This document shows, in pieces, positions 24,765 through 35,351 of a stretch of DNA of 64,000 nt. A program made the position numbers and the translations under genes. This DNA is from Sialis fuliginosa (lineage: Eukaryota > Arthropoda > Insecta > Megaloptera > Sialidae): positions 15,438,001 through 15,502,000 of the forward strand of contig OY540821.1 in the NCBI GenBank assembly GCA_961205875.1, given 5' to 3'. Under the pieces are notes generated by a model. It made no database searches. It was not told where the DNA came from and saw only the letters and a program-made list of their open reading frames with translations. Numbering within the stretch: the stretch's first letter is position 1; each line of letters begins with the position of its first letter.

Positions 24765-24895
24765 CAAACATTTTCCCCAAAAAAAATTCAGGTCGGTACA
24801 TTTTTACATTAGTTATCGTGAACGAAAAAAAATTCTACATCCAGACACACAGACACACGGACACACGCACAGCCGCCATGCAGAAATTAACTTTT
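24765..24895 (+). repeat. Dispersed repeat tail with CAGACACACAGACAC
   Basis: Sequence AAAAAAAATTCTACATCCAG, then ACACACAGACACACGGACAC, resembles 49497-49530 (AAATAAAATTCTACAGACAG, then ATAGACACACGCAC) and, more weakly, 58680-58712. Such tails are common at 3' parts of insect retroelement fragments. No ORF. Confidence 0.45.
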
Positions 24896-25069
24896 CTTTA
24901 AGTTTTGAAGTACAGTACATTCAGAATCTGTCATTATCTCGGACACGATTTTTCGATGGTATTACAATACTTCCATTTATTTCAGAACATATATAACTAT
25001 AGAAGTAAAAATAAGTAGGTACAAGATAACAACTAATAGATAATTAAAAACAAATCTGTAAAAAAATAT

Positions 25070-25260
25070 TGCTACGCCGTCCCTGTGCTTGTAGACACTG
25101 TCCACTAGAGGTCACTATCAGAGCGGCAGATCTCTATCTGACCATCCCGCGTGTATAATTCATTAGTCGGTGTTTTAATTCGATATAAAAATACCCGCCA
25201 CTGTGTTCTGCACCTTGCATCTTCACAGAATTATACATTTATTTACCGGTCTCAACTAAA
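25070..25260. promoter_or_regulatory. Candidate insulator or promoter: CTCF-like site and TATA
   Basis: Contains CCACTAGAGGTCACT at 25102-25116, close to the animal CTCF consensus CCASYAGRKGGCRS. About 80 bp downstream is GATATAAAAATACCCGCC, a TATA-like box, followed by TTGCATCTTCACAG. The segment is less AT-rich than its flanks and matches nothing else in the window. No exon follows, so a promoter call is weak; the CTCF-like match is the better signal. Confidence 0.35.
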
Positions 25261-27810
25261 AAACAACAACATTACTGTATTGTTTACATATGTTTTAGTT
25301 ACTGGAGTCAATGTGAATTGTTTTAGTTAAAATGTAATTAATTAATTTAGATTTTTTACCAGATGTTAAACTTTTCCTTTTAACCCTTCAGTGGTGGCGC
25401 CAAATCTGCCAAATCCGTTTATATTTATATAATTTTAAGTGGTAATTTAAATTTTAGGGAATGATGTGGGCCATCTTAAGACATTTTAGAGTCCTTTGAA
25501 AAAAAATACAATTGGGTCCTAATTACATTAATTTTATTCCAAATGTAGCGATACTATTTATAATGTAAAGTTGATTTATATTATTTTTTAAGTTTTTGCT
25601 TCATAAAATAAAATAAAATATACCGTAGTACCTTACGGATAATAAGGCCCACCAAATTTAAGATTAGACTTTTTATTATTTATTACAATTTATGATCACA
25701 TATTTTGTTCTAGATTGGTATGTCTTTTTATTTACTAATAGTTCTATAAAAAATCATCTACAACGAAGAAATAACGTGATCTGGCGAGAGTTTAGCAGCT
25801 GCTATGGATGCAGCAAATTATTAATTGTTTATTTATTAGCTTTAATGCCAAATGTTGATTAAAACATAGTTCCCATACAAAATAACAGTATATTTATCTG
25901 AAAATGTTTAATTTAGTTAAGTGGCCTTATTATACCACCATAAGACCCAAAGTTACTTTTTTTAAGATGTCTTAAAAATGAAAAAATCATTTAAGAAAAG
26001 TTGGTTTTCATACTTCTTTATAGATTAATAATAAACCAAAGTTTACCATTAACATAGCCTTTTTCATATAAATAACTTATTACTCGAAATATAGCATAAT
26101 ATATAACCTTACTTGAGCTATGGCCGTGAGATATCCTGTCGTTATGATCATGTAACATGTTTTACATTAGGTTAAATAATTGCATATGATATGTAATCAT
26201 GTATTATAATGTGACACCCACATTTCTTCGAATATAGATTGATTACAATGCAGATTCTTAATGCTGTATGTATTTATTTATAACAACTGATTATATTATC
26301 CTGTATAAGCAATATCAAAAAGCAAGTATTAAATTGTCGTGGGATAGAATTAACTAAATATAGAGTTATGGTTTAACCTTTGTGGCGCCTAAAATTTATG
26401 TACATTTATATCATGCATATTATTTCCTTTATCCTCTTTGTATATATACATGTAAACCGTTCAGATGTCTAAAGAATTAAATCCATATAGAATATGTAAC
26501 TTATTTAATTTTTAGATTTATTCTTGAAAATTAAATCAACAATAACGAAAAGAAATCGGTGAAATAACGTAATTTTTTTGTAAAAAAAGTAGTGCTTATA
26601 TATTACAGTTAGCTTGTTGAGTGGGATTTTTTTGTTAGACAACATACCCTTTAAAATTTAATTTTTTTGAAAAAAATCGTGTCTGTTTTTTAGAGCAGAA
26701 ATTACGGATTTTCGTAGGTTGCACCCATTACAACTCTCGATCAACCTACTTTTAAATATCATTTCCCTATTACAAATTTGTTTTTGACCATTTAAACACA
26801 TATAATTAATAAAATAAATGTTTCCATCTATCTATCTGTGTCTAACTTTATTAAAATAAAAATGTCATGAAATTGAATTTATTTTTGTAACGAGGCAATG
26901 AAGGGAAAAATTGCCCTGTTTTTGGAACAAATTCGGAGTGCGATGAAATTTGGTACCCATACAGTACCCATAATAGTACGTCTGTGCACAAAAGTCCCCA
27001 TCCATAGGCCTTATGGAAAAAAATTTACAGCCGTTTGAAATTTAATTAAGTTTTTATTGAAATATTATTAAAATTTTCAAAAATATTTGTTTTACAACTA
27101 CTACATTTCAAAAAAAATTCCAACGTGTCTACATAAATTGCTGAAAAGTCGCCGTTAATCCGAAAACTAAGTGCGTTTAATCAAAAAACATGTTAAAATA
27201 TATACTGAAACTAAAATGTTGATTAAATTTAAAGAACAAAATAATTTGATTGTTTAATTTAATGGCAATAAATTAACGTGCATTTTAGAATAGTATTTGT
27301 GGTTTAAACTGTGCAAAAATGAAACAATTACTTAGAATAATAGCCCGGACCCGTTATAATTAAGTTTTCAACAACTCTTTACTGTGTTAGGTTGTTTTTT
27401 CTCCGTTCACCTGTGTTTCATCATAATGACAACCATTATTATAGTTCAATTTTCGTTCTTTGTAGTAGAATTATTTAACTGTAGGTACATTTTGTGGATT
27501 GTGATTTTTTTAATGTTTACAAATATAATGAAGAATTAATAATACCTAATATGAATGGATATTATATCTGTATTCCTGGGTGAAAAATTCGTCTCTTATT
27601 ATAAATTAATATCTTTATTAATATAACAGCTACCACTCACCTGTAGATAAGTGACAAATTAGGCTAAAGTTAGGTTTTTTGGGGATTTTAGGCCCCCCTT
27701 TTTCGTATTTTCTTTATTTACAAGCTCTTCACGTATAGTAATTGTTAAAAATGTGATGTTCTACTATCTCGAGGAAAAGGTCAATGATAGAAATTATCTT
27801 CAAAAAAAAT
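25261..27810. other. Intergenic DNA, no gene seen
   Basis: No supported gene. TGGCGCC occurs at about 25394 and 26383 in similar AACC(C)TT-TGGCGCC contexts about 1 kb apart. ATAAGGCCCAC (25650) and GTGGCCTTAT (25921) are an inverted pair about 270 bp apart, perhaps a decayed foldback element. GATGAAATTTGGTACCCATA near 26943 resembles a common insect dispersed repeat. The rest is AT-rich. Confidence 0.5.
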
Positions 27811-28134
27811 TGTCTTTTTTTACACGATTTTGAAACAACACAGTCCACAAAGAAGAAACATAAATATAATCATAATATAAACTTCTTGCGGCTTTCGCGG
27901 TAATCTTGGTATAGACGTTGGCTTCTGGGAGTAAACCGCGTCGATTTGGTCATGTTATCGGCCAACGTTTCGTCACACGTTGCAGTGGAAATCTTCAGGG
28001 CTCTTCTAAAAGCACCACTACAATGTGTGACGAAACGTCGGCCGATAACACGGCCAAATCGACGCAGCTTACAATCAGAAGCTAAGATCCTTTTTTACAC
28101 GGTTTTCGTTGGATCGTATCTACCGTGTAAAAAA
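27811..28134. repeat. Penelope-like inverted repeat (CGAAACGT/CTGAAGA)
   Basis: A strong inverted repeat: arms 27918-27988 and 28015-28086, 71 bp, differing at about 11 positions, around a 26 bp spacer. Each arm carries GACGAAACGT (plus strand in the right arm, minus in the left), TCGATTTGG and TTATCGGCC. The minus strand of the spacer reads CCTGAAGAT. CTGAAGA...CGAAACGTCGG is a motif I associate with Penelope-like elements of arthropods. TTTTTTACACG occurs on both sides (27812, 28091), and its inverse CCGTGTAAAAAA at 28122. A 64-codon ORF across the arms is incidental. Confidence 0.55.
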
Positions 28135-28980
28135 AGTTAGGTGTATATTATTTATTTTTCTTCAAGCTAAATAAATAAATTATAAAAATTCTTTTAGGTT
28201 ACAATATGATCACTGTATTTTTTTTTCTTATGAGAATACTTAATTATTTTAATTTTAAATGTACTATTGAGCAAATGCAGATGCCATGAATAGTCCAAAT
28301 AACAGAACATACAAAACTAAATCGGAGTGAGTGTTTACCAGAAAATTGCCAAGATGTCAGTTAGGTTGTTATGATCTAAGAAAATAAGAATTTTCAACAA
28401 TCTGTTATACCGAAACATCAACGTTACTAGACAGTACAAATTCTACGTCTATATTTAACTATGTACGACACACAGACTTATAAAAAAACTCCCCGACATT
28501 TTAATACCGTTCCCACCATTACAAAACATATAATTGTTACATTGTCACTCATAAAGAGAAACAGCAGAAGTCCGCCATAATTTCGTCTAAATTAAGTTGT
28601 ACGTCAAACTGTGATAATTATATATCAGCTGCCTTCCGTACAGTCGTTTGTAATTAGATTATTTTTCACTGTGTATTATTTTATTTTGTTGTTACTGCGG
28701 TCATGGAGGTTTAATAATTAAAAAAATATTGCACAATATGATACCTAGCTAATCAATGTCGATGATTGATTAACAATATAAATCATTTGATCTACCGACG
28801 CCGCAAATATTACATGGCTGATTCTCAAAAAAAGTAGAAAAATGATTTTGTTATATTGTGTTTTTTTTTTTTTTTAATAATGTACAATTTCTTTCGTAAA
28901 TATAATAAAACATAGGGTAATTTTCTGAAGGGTTATAGTGGTCCCCAATATTTTTGACTTTAAAGGGGGTTAAAACAAAA
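28135..28980. other. Intergenic AT-rich DNA, no gene seen
   Basis: No supported gene. TATCAGCTGCCTTCCGTACAG at about 28623 is a slightly less AT-rich patch. Otherwise nothing recognisable. Confidence 0.5.
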
Positions 28981-28984
28981 ATTC

Positions 28985-29445
28985 AAAAGTGAGGATATGA
29001 TAGCTTAGTGTATTAGTGAGGGAATGATCACTTTGTGAGGGAATGACGAGCGAAAATGTAAATTTGGATAATAATACTTTAAAACAATTTCAACAATACA
29101 CTTCAACACTCAGCCCTTTCGCCATATTTATTTTTTAATGTCAGTATTGCCACATTATAAAAACAATAACACTGCGTTCAGATAGATTTACAATTACGGT
29201 CTAATTTCACTGTTACAGAAATTGTGAGGGAATGATTCGTTTTTTAAGGACATACTTGTAAATTTATTTTCTGTTTGTGTTTTACTTACTGTTGTACATT
29301 TTTAAATAGAGAATATTGTTATAAATGAATAAATAATAAGTTATTAAACACATTCTAGAAAACTTTTCGAAACAAATTAGAAATGTATTTAAATTTGGTG
29401 GTTGGGACACAGTGAGGGAATGATTTTTGAGGTATAAATTTTAAT
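28985..29445 (+). repeat. Region with periodic GTGAGGGAATGA motif
   Basis: GTGAGGGAATGA occurs exactly at 29016, 29035, 29224 and 29412, with a degenerate GTGAGGATATGA at 28989. The last three are spaced 189 and 188 bp. Sequence between them is not obviously similar by eye, so this is either a very old 188 bp tandem array keeping one short block or a set of spaced binding sites. No ORF. Confidence 0.5.
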
Positions 29446-29659
29446 ATATTTTTACAATTTATAATAACTGAAATAAAATTAATACACAATTTGGTATACC
29501 TAGTGATGTAGTTTCATAAGAGAAGCTCCTTAACTTTAATTTTCGATCTCGTTTTATAGAAATCAGAAAGGACAACAATTTAGATTTTTTTTTAGAATCA
29601 GCCACATGTTTTTTATAACGCAACCGACTGTGTTTGTTTGTCACTGATTAGATAGATAC

Positions 29660-29855
29660 TCCATAACAATGAAAATCCCACTAAAATCGGTTCTGTAGTG
29701 ATTCACTAATTCCTTGTATGTATTTTATATAACTGCGCTACAAATTGATATCTACCTTAAACAAATCTTGAGCTTTATGATAATGAAAATCCCATCAAAA
29801 TCGGTTCAGTAGTTTTTGAGTTTACTCAAGGACAAAGAAACAGATATATGCCTGG
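29660..29855 (+). repeat. Two LINE/SINE-like tails (AAATCGGTTCAGTAG type)
   Basis: AATGAAAATCCCACTAAAAT, then CGGTTCTGTAGTG (from about 29670), and AATGAAAATCCCATCAAAAT, then CGGTTCAGTAGTTTTTGAG (from about 29782), are near-identical. The second is followed by GGACAAAGAAACAGATA. Related pieces lie near 5277 and 61060 and inverted near 45720. This family is widespread in insect genomes as the 3' part of non-LTR retroelements or SINEs. Confidence 0.65.
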
Positions 29856-30130
29856 TTTCTATAAAGAAGCATACATATCTCAGTTTGGTAGATATTATAA
29901 ATTTCAATAAAGGGCTGATTAGTCAAATTCAAAATTATCAAACACTTTGACGTGAACCAAAAATACCTATCGTTCATGAAACCGAAGAATAGTGAAAAAA
30001 TAGATATATAACAAAAAATTATTAGTATTAAATTGTACATAATTATATAATAAAACTGTAAAATGTCAGAATAATAATTAAAGAAAAAAGACAATTTGAT
30101 ACGTACTATGGGTAACTATACTGTAATTAA
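29856..30130. other. Short AT-rich spacer, no gene seen
   Basis: A 90-codon minus-strand ORF (29822-30094) crosses this spacer and the LINE-like tail. It is F/I/Y-rich without a domain, so I do not call it a gene. Confidence 0.5.
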
Positions 30131-30462
30131 TAATAGGGGAAAGGGGTCTCGACAGTCTTAGGGCATTTGATAGTCTTAAAGTTAATGATGTAAACTATAT
30201 TTAAAAAGTAAAAAAGTTGGAGTCTGTAGGATCCCGCCAAGCTGAGATATTAACTATTCAACTTATTTGTTAATTTATACATTTTATTTATTAATAAGAG
30301 GGGAAGGGGGTCTCGACGGTCTTAGGACAATTGATAGTCTTAAAGTTAATGATGTAAGCTATATTTAAAAAAAGTTGGAGTCTGTAGGATCGCGCCAAAC
30401 TGAGATATTAACTATTCAAATTTATTTGTTAATTTATCAATTTTAATTTGTTAATAATAGGG
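30131..30462 (+). repeat. Family F tandem repeat, two 160 bp units
   Basis: Two head-to-tail units (about 30131-30291 and 30292-30451), beginning TAATA(A)GRGGRAARGGG and sharing TCTCGAC(A/G)GTCTTAGG, ATAGTCTTAAAGTTAATGAT, AGTTGGAGTCTGTAGGATC and GAGATATTAACTATTCAA. A third unit seems to start at 30452. A single diverged inverse copy lies at 39700-39822. Non-coding; origin unknown. Confidence 0.85.
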
Positions 30463-31265
30463 TTGACATAACGATGGAAACCCTTAATCCTAGATTAATT
30501 TCAGTATTATCATGGAAGTTTACATGTATGTTGTTATATTATATATTATAATATAATTATATTATCCTAACGTCCTATATATACATAGGTCGCCTATAAT
30601 ATCTATAGGGTAGTAAATCAATAAAAATAGTTATTATTCATTGCATATGTTTCATATATTTTTTGTAACGTTAACAATAATAAAAATCATTGTAATTAAC
30701 TTCTCGCATATCAGGGTTAAAAAGTGAATTCCATAATTAAAAAAAATGTATTTTCCCATTATTTAAACTAATTTATTTGTTGTCTAATTAACAAAATTTG
30801 TAATCAAACTGTCACAAAAATTATAACAAAATAATTACAATTATTTCAATTAACCTTTGGTATTTTAACCACTGTATATTTATTTATATTTTTAAATTCT
30901 CCTTGAACATTTTCAGCGGAGATATTTTCTGATGGTTGATACATTAACATACAAACATCAATCTCTAAGCATATTTGGTTGTTCTACAATCTTGAGGAAA
31001 ATCTCTCACGCGAATTTTCAGAATAAACTCACATGCCACATAAATAATATTAAAGAGTCTAATGAATTTTTTATCATTTCAAATCATTAAATAACGTTGA
31101 CAAAGTCACCGTATAAGAAAATAGGAATAAGATATTGTTTCACGCTGAGACTTTATTATGAATTTAACACTTAGGGTATCACCAAACATTTTAAAATTAG
31201 TTTAGGTATTATAAATAATTTACGTGCAAGCGAAAGCAAAAAAAAATCTTTTTACAGATTATGTC
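30463..31265. other. Intergenic AT-rich DNA, no gene seen
   Basis: No supported gene. TATA/ATATAAT-rich sequence at about 30535-30610. CGTGCAAGCGAAAGC just upstream of the ribozyme motif may belong to the same retroelement remnant. Confidence 0.5.
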
Positions 31266-31271
31266 AGTATC

Positions 31272-31323
31272 TTTAGGACTCTGATGATGATAGCATTGCT
31301 ATTGAAACACGTGTAAGTCTAAA
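31272..31323 (+). ncRNA. Type I hammerhead ribozyme motif, copy 1
   Basis: All conserved parts are in order. Stem I 5' strand TTTAGGACT (31272-31280) pairs with AGTCTAAA (31316-31323) with one bulged G. The core CTGATGA is at 31281-31287. Stem II (ATAGC with GCTAT, loop ATT) follows after an extra T. GAAA is at 31304-31307. Stem III is the loopless palindrome ACACGTGT (31307-31314). A GTA triplet (31313-31315) places predicted cleavage after A31315. Hammerheads with very short stem III, thought to act as dimers, are known from Penelope-like elements and animal retrozymes. The extra T before stem II may reduce activity. Confidence 0.7.
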
Positions 31324-31451
31324 CTCTTACAATTTTTTACTATATTGTCGATGGATTTTGATCTGTCCAGAGCAGGGTTGGAAAAACCTATGTTCTATTA
31401 AAAATATTCCATAAAATTTTCACGTAACATGTGTCGTTATAAATAAATATT

Positions 31452-31665
31452 TTGGGATGTCACCCCTCCCCCTTACATGCGATTTTGATGATTTTTAACC
31501 GTCCTCAAGCCAAACCCAATCATCCAACCAAGTTTCATTAATATCGGTTCAGTGGTTCATGAATTATGCGTGTGACAAGGATTTAAGGGACAGAAAAGTG
31601 TTTGTCTTGACCTGAAACGGAAAGATCAATTTAAAACGATCATAAAGCTTCCCGTATCTTGGATA
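31452..31665 (+). repeat. LINE/SINE-like 3' tail (family H), copy 2
   Basis: Contains CCAACCAAGTTTCATTAATA, then TCGGTTCAGTGGTTCATGAA, ACAAGGATTTAAGGGACAGA and CTGAAACGGAAAGATCAA, in the same order as H1 at 20479-20665. It lies about 130 bp downstream of the ribozyme motif, but there is no evidence that they form one element. Confidence 0.6.
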
Positions 31666-32254
31666 TTGCGAGGAGTACCTACCTATTACTAACATAAAAG
31701 AACCTAAAAAATTACAGTTTCTTCGTTTTTATTAAATTAACTGATTTTGCATCGGAACCGGTGATCTCGATATTTAGTTACCTTTGTTCTAATACCGTGT
31801 TTGGAAAAGTAAATGTAACGTATAAATTTAAAACACGCGAAATCGTCGACATTTTGCATATTTAGTGTAATTGTGTTTTCACCATTCTATGTGACAACTT
31901 AATGTGATTTATTTTAATTTGTGTTTTATTAAATTTCCACGCTGGCAGATATTTTGTTTGAGTTTTCGGTAAAATGGACGTGGATCAACTGTTTTTAATT
32001 AAATCTCAGAAATTTTAGTTCTCTAATTAAATATTTAAATCGAAACCCCTGATGTTATTTATTTTTTATACCGTTTAATTTGGATTTGTATTAAATATCT
32101 GACAAATAGCTTTGACAATTATTAAAAGTAAGTAGACTTTTAAACGTATTTCATTAGTTTTACAAATAATATTATTCGTTGACATAAAAATAAAATAAAA
32201 AGCGTGTAGTCGCGATTCATAACTGACATATTTACCAAATATCACCAGTTTGAC
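31666..32254. other. Intergenic AT-rich DNA, no gene seen
   Basis: Short CpG-containing strings (CGCGAAATCGTCGAC near 31838). No ORF, RNA or repeat recognised. Confidence 0.5.
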
Positions 32255-32418
32255 ACCTATTGTCCGATTGTCATTAAATCACGCTGCAAGACAGTTAATA
32301 ATAATAATGTATATATGTAGATTAAAATTCAGAAATGGTAGTAATCAAATATCAACAAATATTTCTAATTCAGTACATTTAATTTAAAAATAGCCATTAC
32401 TGGGGTCATATCCAAGAC
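32255..32418 (+). mobile_element. Family D element, right half (D4)
   Basis: Matches the second half of D1: CGATTGTCATTAAAT, AAGACAGTTAA, TTCAGAAATGGTAGTAATC, ATTTCTAATTCAGTACATTT and ATTACTGGGGTCATATCC, ending at CCAAGACTTA without the GGTGCCAGTACCT terminus. An insert of ATAATAATAATG relative to D1 lies near 32300. Truncated on both sides. Confidence 0.78.
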
Positions 32419-34833
32419 TTACTTATGTATTTTATAAATGAGGAGGTGAATTTCAAAATTCGTTCATTCCATTTAAAAATTAGTGGATTATTATGGAATG
32501 AACAAGTTTTGGAACTAAATATTTCATTAAGATTCATAATATTTCAATACAATATTTTTTTTTCTTACCGCAGTGTATTAATATGCCTTTCCAGGAAAAT
32601 CATAAACTTATTTCCATAACATTTTTTACTCGTGAAAGTTGTAATGCAATAATAACTTTATAAAATTTTCAGTTGAGAAAATTCACACAAACATGCTGAA
32701 CGTAAGATTTTCCTGGTAATAAATTGAATAGAGAATAAGTATTATATAATATCAATTGAGTTGAATGAAGAGCAGTTATGTAATGAAGCTATTATAAACG
32801 AATCTAGTTACGTCATCTAGATGGATCTGTATGGAGATAAATATACAGATAAACCAGTGGTCGTCACTTAGAAATAATAATTCACTCAGGTGCTAAATTT
32901 CAGTTTTTGATCTATATTCAAGTCATATTGCATCCAATTTTAATTTTTTTTTAAATTTCTGGTAGACCGCATACAACAAAATACCTAAAATTTTGTAATT
33001 CGAATTTAACTGATTCTCTAAACTTAATTTTCACTATAGTATTTGCGAGTATTTTAATTTTATCATTATTATAAAGAGAAATTCGGATTTGACTAAAAGT
33101 AATTATCTCTTTATAAAGTATGCAAATTACATACATAATAAAAATGCAGCAAATGTGGAATATTCATTTTATTTTTCATTGCAGATAATAAATAGACATC
33201 TTATATACATTTCCTTAGGGAATTTAACAGAATTCAACAGAGAGAAATAAAAATAGTTTTTAATGAAAAATTGTTACAAAAAATATAAGAAATATATGTA
33301 TGTATATCTTGCGCTAAGCCTGTAAGGATGAGGAAAAACTTCAAATTAATATATGCATTGCTTTCTTATAAGTCAGAGTTTATTTTATAAACCAGTGTTT
33401 TCAAACTATGCATAAGGCAATAGTATTTTTACAAATAAGCTCATATTTATTTTATGTAAAAATATAATTGTTTTTTTAAATACGATTTTAATTTAAAATA
33501 TCTTGTCTATAAAAATAAACTACGATTTTAAATTGATTTTTTTTTTTTATAAAACGAAAAAAAAAACATTTTAAATACTGCTGGAAGCAGCAACAGCGGA
33601 GTAATTGGAATTATCCGTTTGAAATGCATGTCAATATAAAAGATAAGAATTGTTTTTTCCTGTCTGCAATTTACATTTTTATTTTATCCGTACGGTTCAT
33701 TTGATACCTTGATAGAAATTAAAACAGACGTTGTTCTCACATTTACGAGTTGCTGTTAAGCATCACCTTCATTAATTAATTATAATTATTTTTATTACAA
33801 AAATGTTACGCGGCTATTAAATTGTCGTTAATATGTGCATATATTTACTGAAAAATTTATATTCAGTGATATAAATTATTACATAAGTAAAAGTATTTTT
33901 GTAATGGGTATTTGAAAAAAGATATGTTCGAATAAAAATTCTTTACATGTGTATATTTTTTTTATAATATAAATAAATTTTACATAGTGGTTTTTGTAAA
34001 ATTTAAATCTAAAAAGCAAGGATTAATTAAATCAATTTTCTTATAAATATAAAATTCGGTAACTTGCCTTCAACTAATAATTTAATTTAACAATTTTTTT
34101 ACTGATTAAATTTATTAAAAATAAAACATTGGATAATTTTTATATTTGTATTCATCGAATTATATTTTCAATAATTGTTTGTATCTTTTATTTATACAAT
34201 ACATAATTTATATTATCTTGATAACGGTTTGTTATATAACTGACAAACTAAGATCCAGGTCCAAACTTTGTATGGTGAATTTATGAAATCCAAAGAAAGA
34301 ATATTTTTAAAACACAAGTGCAATTAAAAAACCTTATAAATTAACAAATTAGTATTTTCCCTAACGATGAGACAAAAAGCTAATTTACATGTATTTGTTG
34401 CATGTTCTATAGTTAGATCATCAAATCAAACAACCTGTTAAACAATATTCAAATTAAAACAAAATTCTCGACTGATAGAAACATAACGACTATAACTTCC
34501 TATAGTTTCCTGAAATAAATTATCCTGGATATTATCCAGAAAACTGCTCTAAGCATGGCGCTTGCATGGTAACAAGTCATACACATTGTAATAACAGCTG
34601 TGTAACTTGTATTTAGTTCTAATAGCTGATATTTACATGCTTGTATCACGAAAATATCGATTTGTATAAAACAAACATCTGATTTATGTTTGTAGTATGT
34701 ACTTTCTAGTTATTATATTTCTAGGGTTTTATATTCTAAACAAGGTGACAAATATATTGACCACCTTACAAATGCATTTATATAATACTTGAACCTGGAT
34801 ATTTAATACATAGTAGGTATTTTAATTTGCAGT
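32419..34833. other. Intergenic AT-rich DNA, no gene seen
   Basis: No supported gene in about 2.4 kb. ORFs of 64 (32425-32619) and 61 codons (32951-33136, minus) have no domains. CTGCTGGAAGCAGCAACAGC near 33579 is a short GC-richer spot. A 15 bp palindrome CTGGATATTATCCAG occurs near 34525. Confidence 0.55.
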
Positions 34834-34979
34834 TGTCAAGCACATTCAAATGATGTTTCAAATCTTTCTGACAGTTCTCTTGAAGTTTCATGAAGTGTTT
34901 GACAATTTTCATGCACGCGTGGTTAGTAAACACTGACAGTGGCGGTGTTATGAAAATTATTTTATAACAAGTTGAAGGT
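34834..34979 (+). mobile_element. Family A MITE, partial copy A4
   Basis: Contains TCAAGCACATTCAAATGATG, CTGACAGTTCTCTTGAAGTT, CACGCGTGGTTAGTAAACA and GGCGGTGTTATGAAAATTAT. The outer left TIR and the right third are missing; a Tc1/mariner-type fragment follows immediately. Confidence 0.72.
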
Positions 34980-34989
34980 TAGGTTGGTC

Positions 34990-35351
34990 TAAAATTCGTT
35001 ATAACAAGGTAAGAATGTAGCGATGTCTATTTTTTTCGTTGTAGGATTCTCGTCTACATACTTAATGATTTTTCATTTCTTTGCGACGGTTAAGGAACAC
35101 CTTTTTTGTTTTTTAACAAATGCAACTTTAAAACTAGCAACAGTGACAAACAGCAAAAAAACAATAATGATTGTCTTACGAAAAATTTAACGTGTCTGAA
35201 CCTGTCGAAAAATTCGTTATAAAGAGGTTGTTGACAAATGTATTCGTAATGTAAAGGTATATTTTGTATTAGCTCTTACGGGGATTTCGAAAAATTTGTT
35301 AAATCGAAGAAATCGTTATATTGAGGCTCGTTATATTAAGGTTACACTGTA
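34990..35351. mobile_element. Tc1/mariner-type fragment with CGTTATA repeats
   Basis: Ends GGTTACACTG plus TA (35345-35351), the inverse of a CAGTGTAACC Tc1/mariner-like terminus. Four copies of CGTTATA-N-AGG lie in the element (near 34997, 35214, 35313 and 35328), e.g. TTCGTTATAACAAGG and CTCGTTATATTAAGG. The left terminus is missing, so the element is truncated. No transposase ORF. A 24 bp perfect palindrome starts at the flanking A. Confidence 0.6.

Noticed and set aside
25384-26400. Direct TGGCGCC-containing strings about 1 kb apart, possibly a small LTR element
   Set aside because: Similarity covers only about 20 bp, with no TG...CA ends, no primer-binding site and no target duplication seen.
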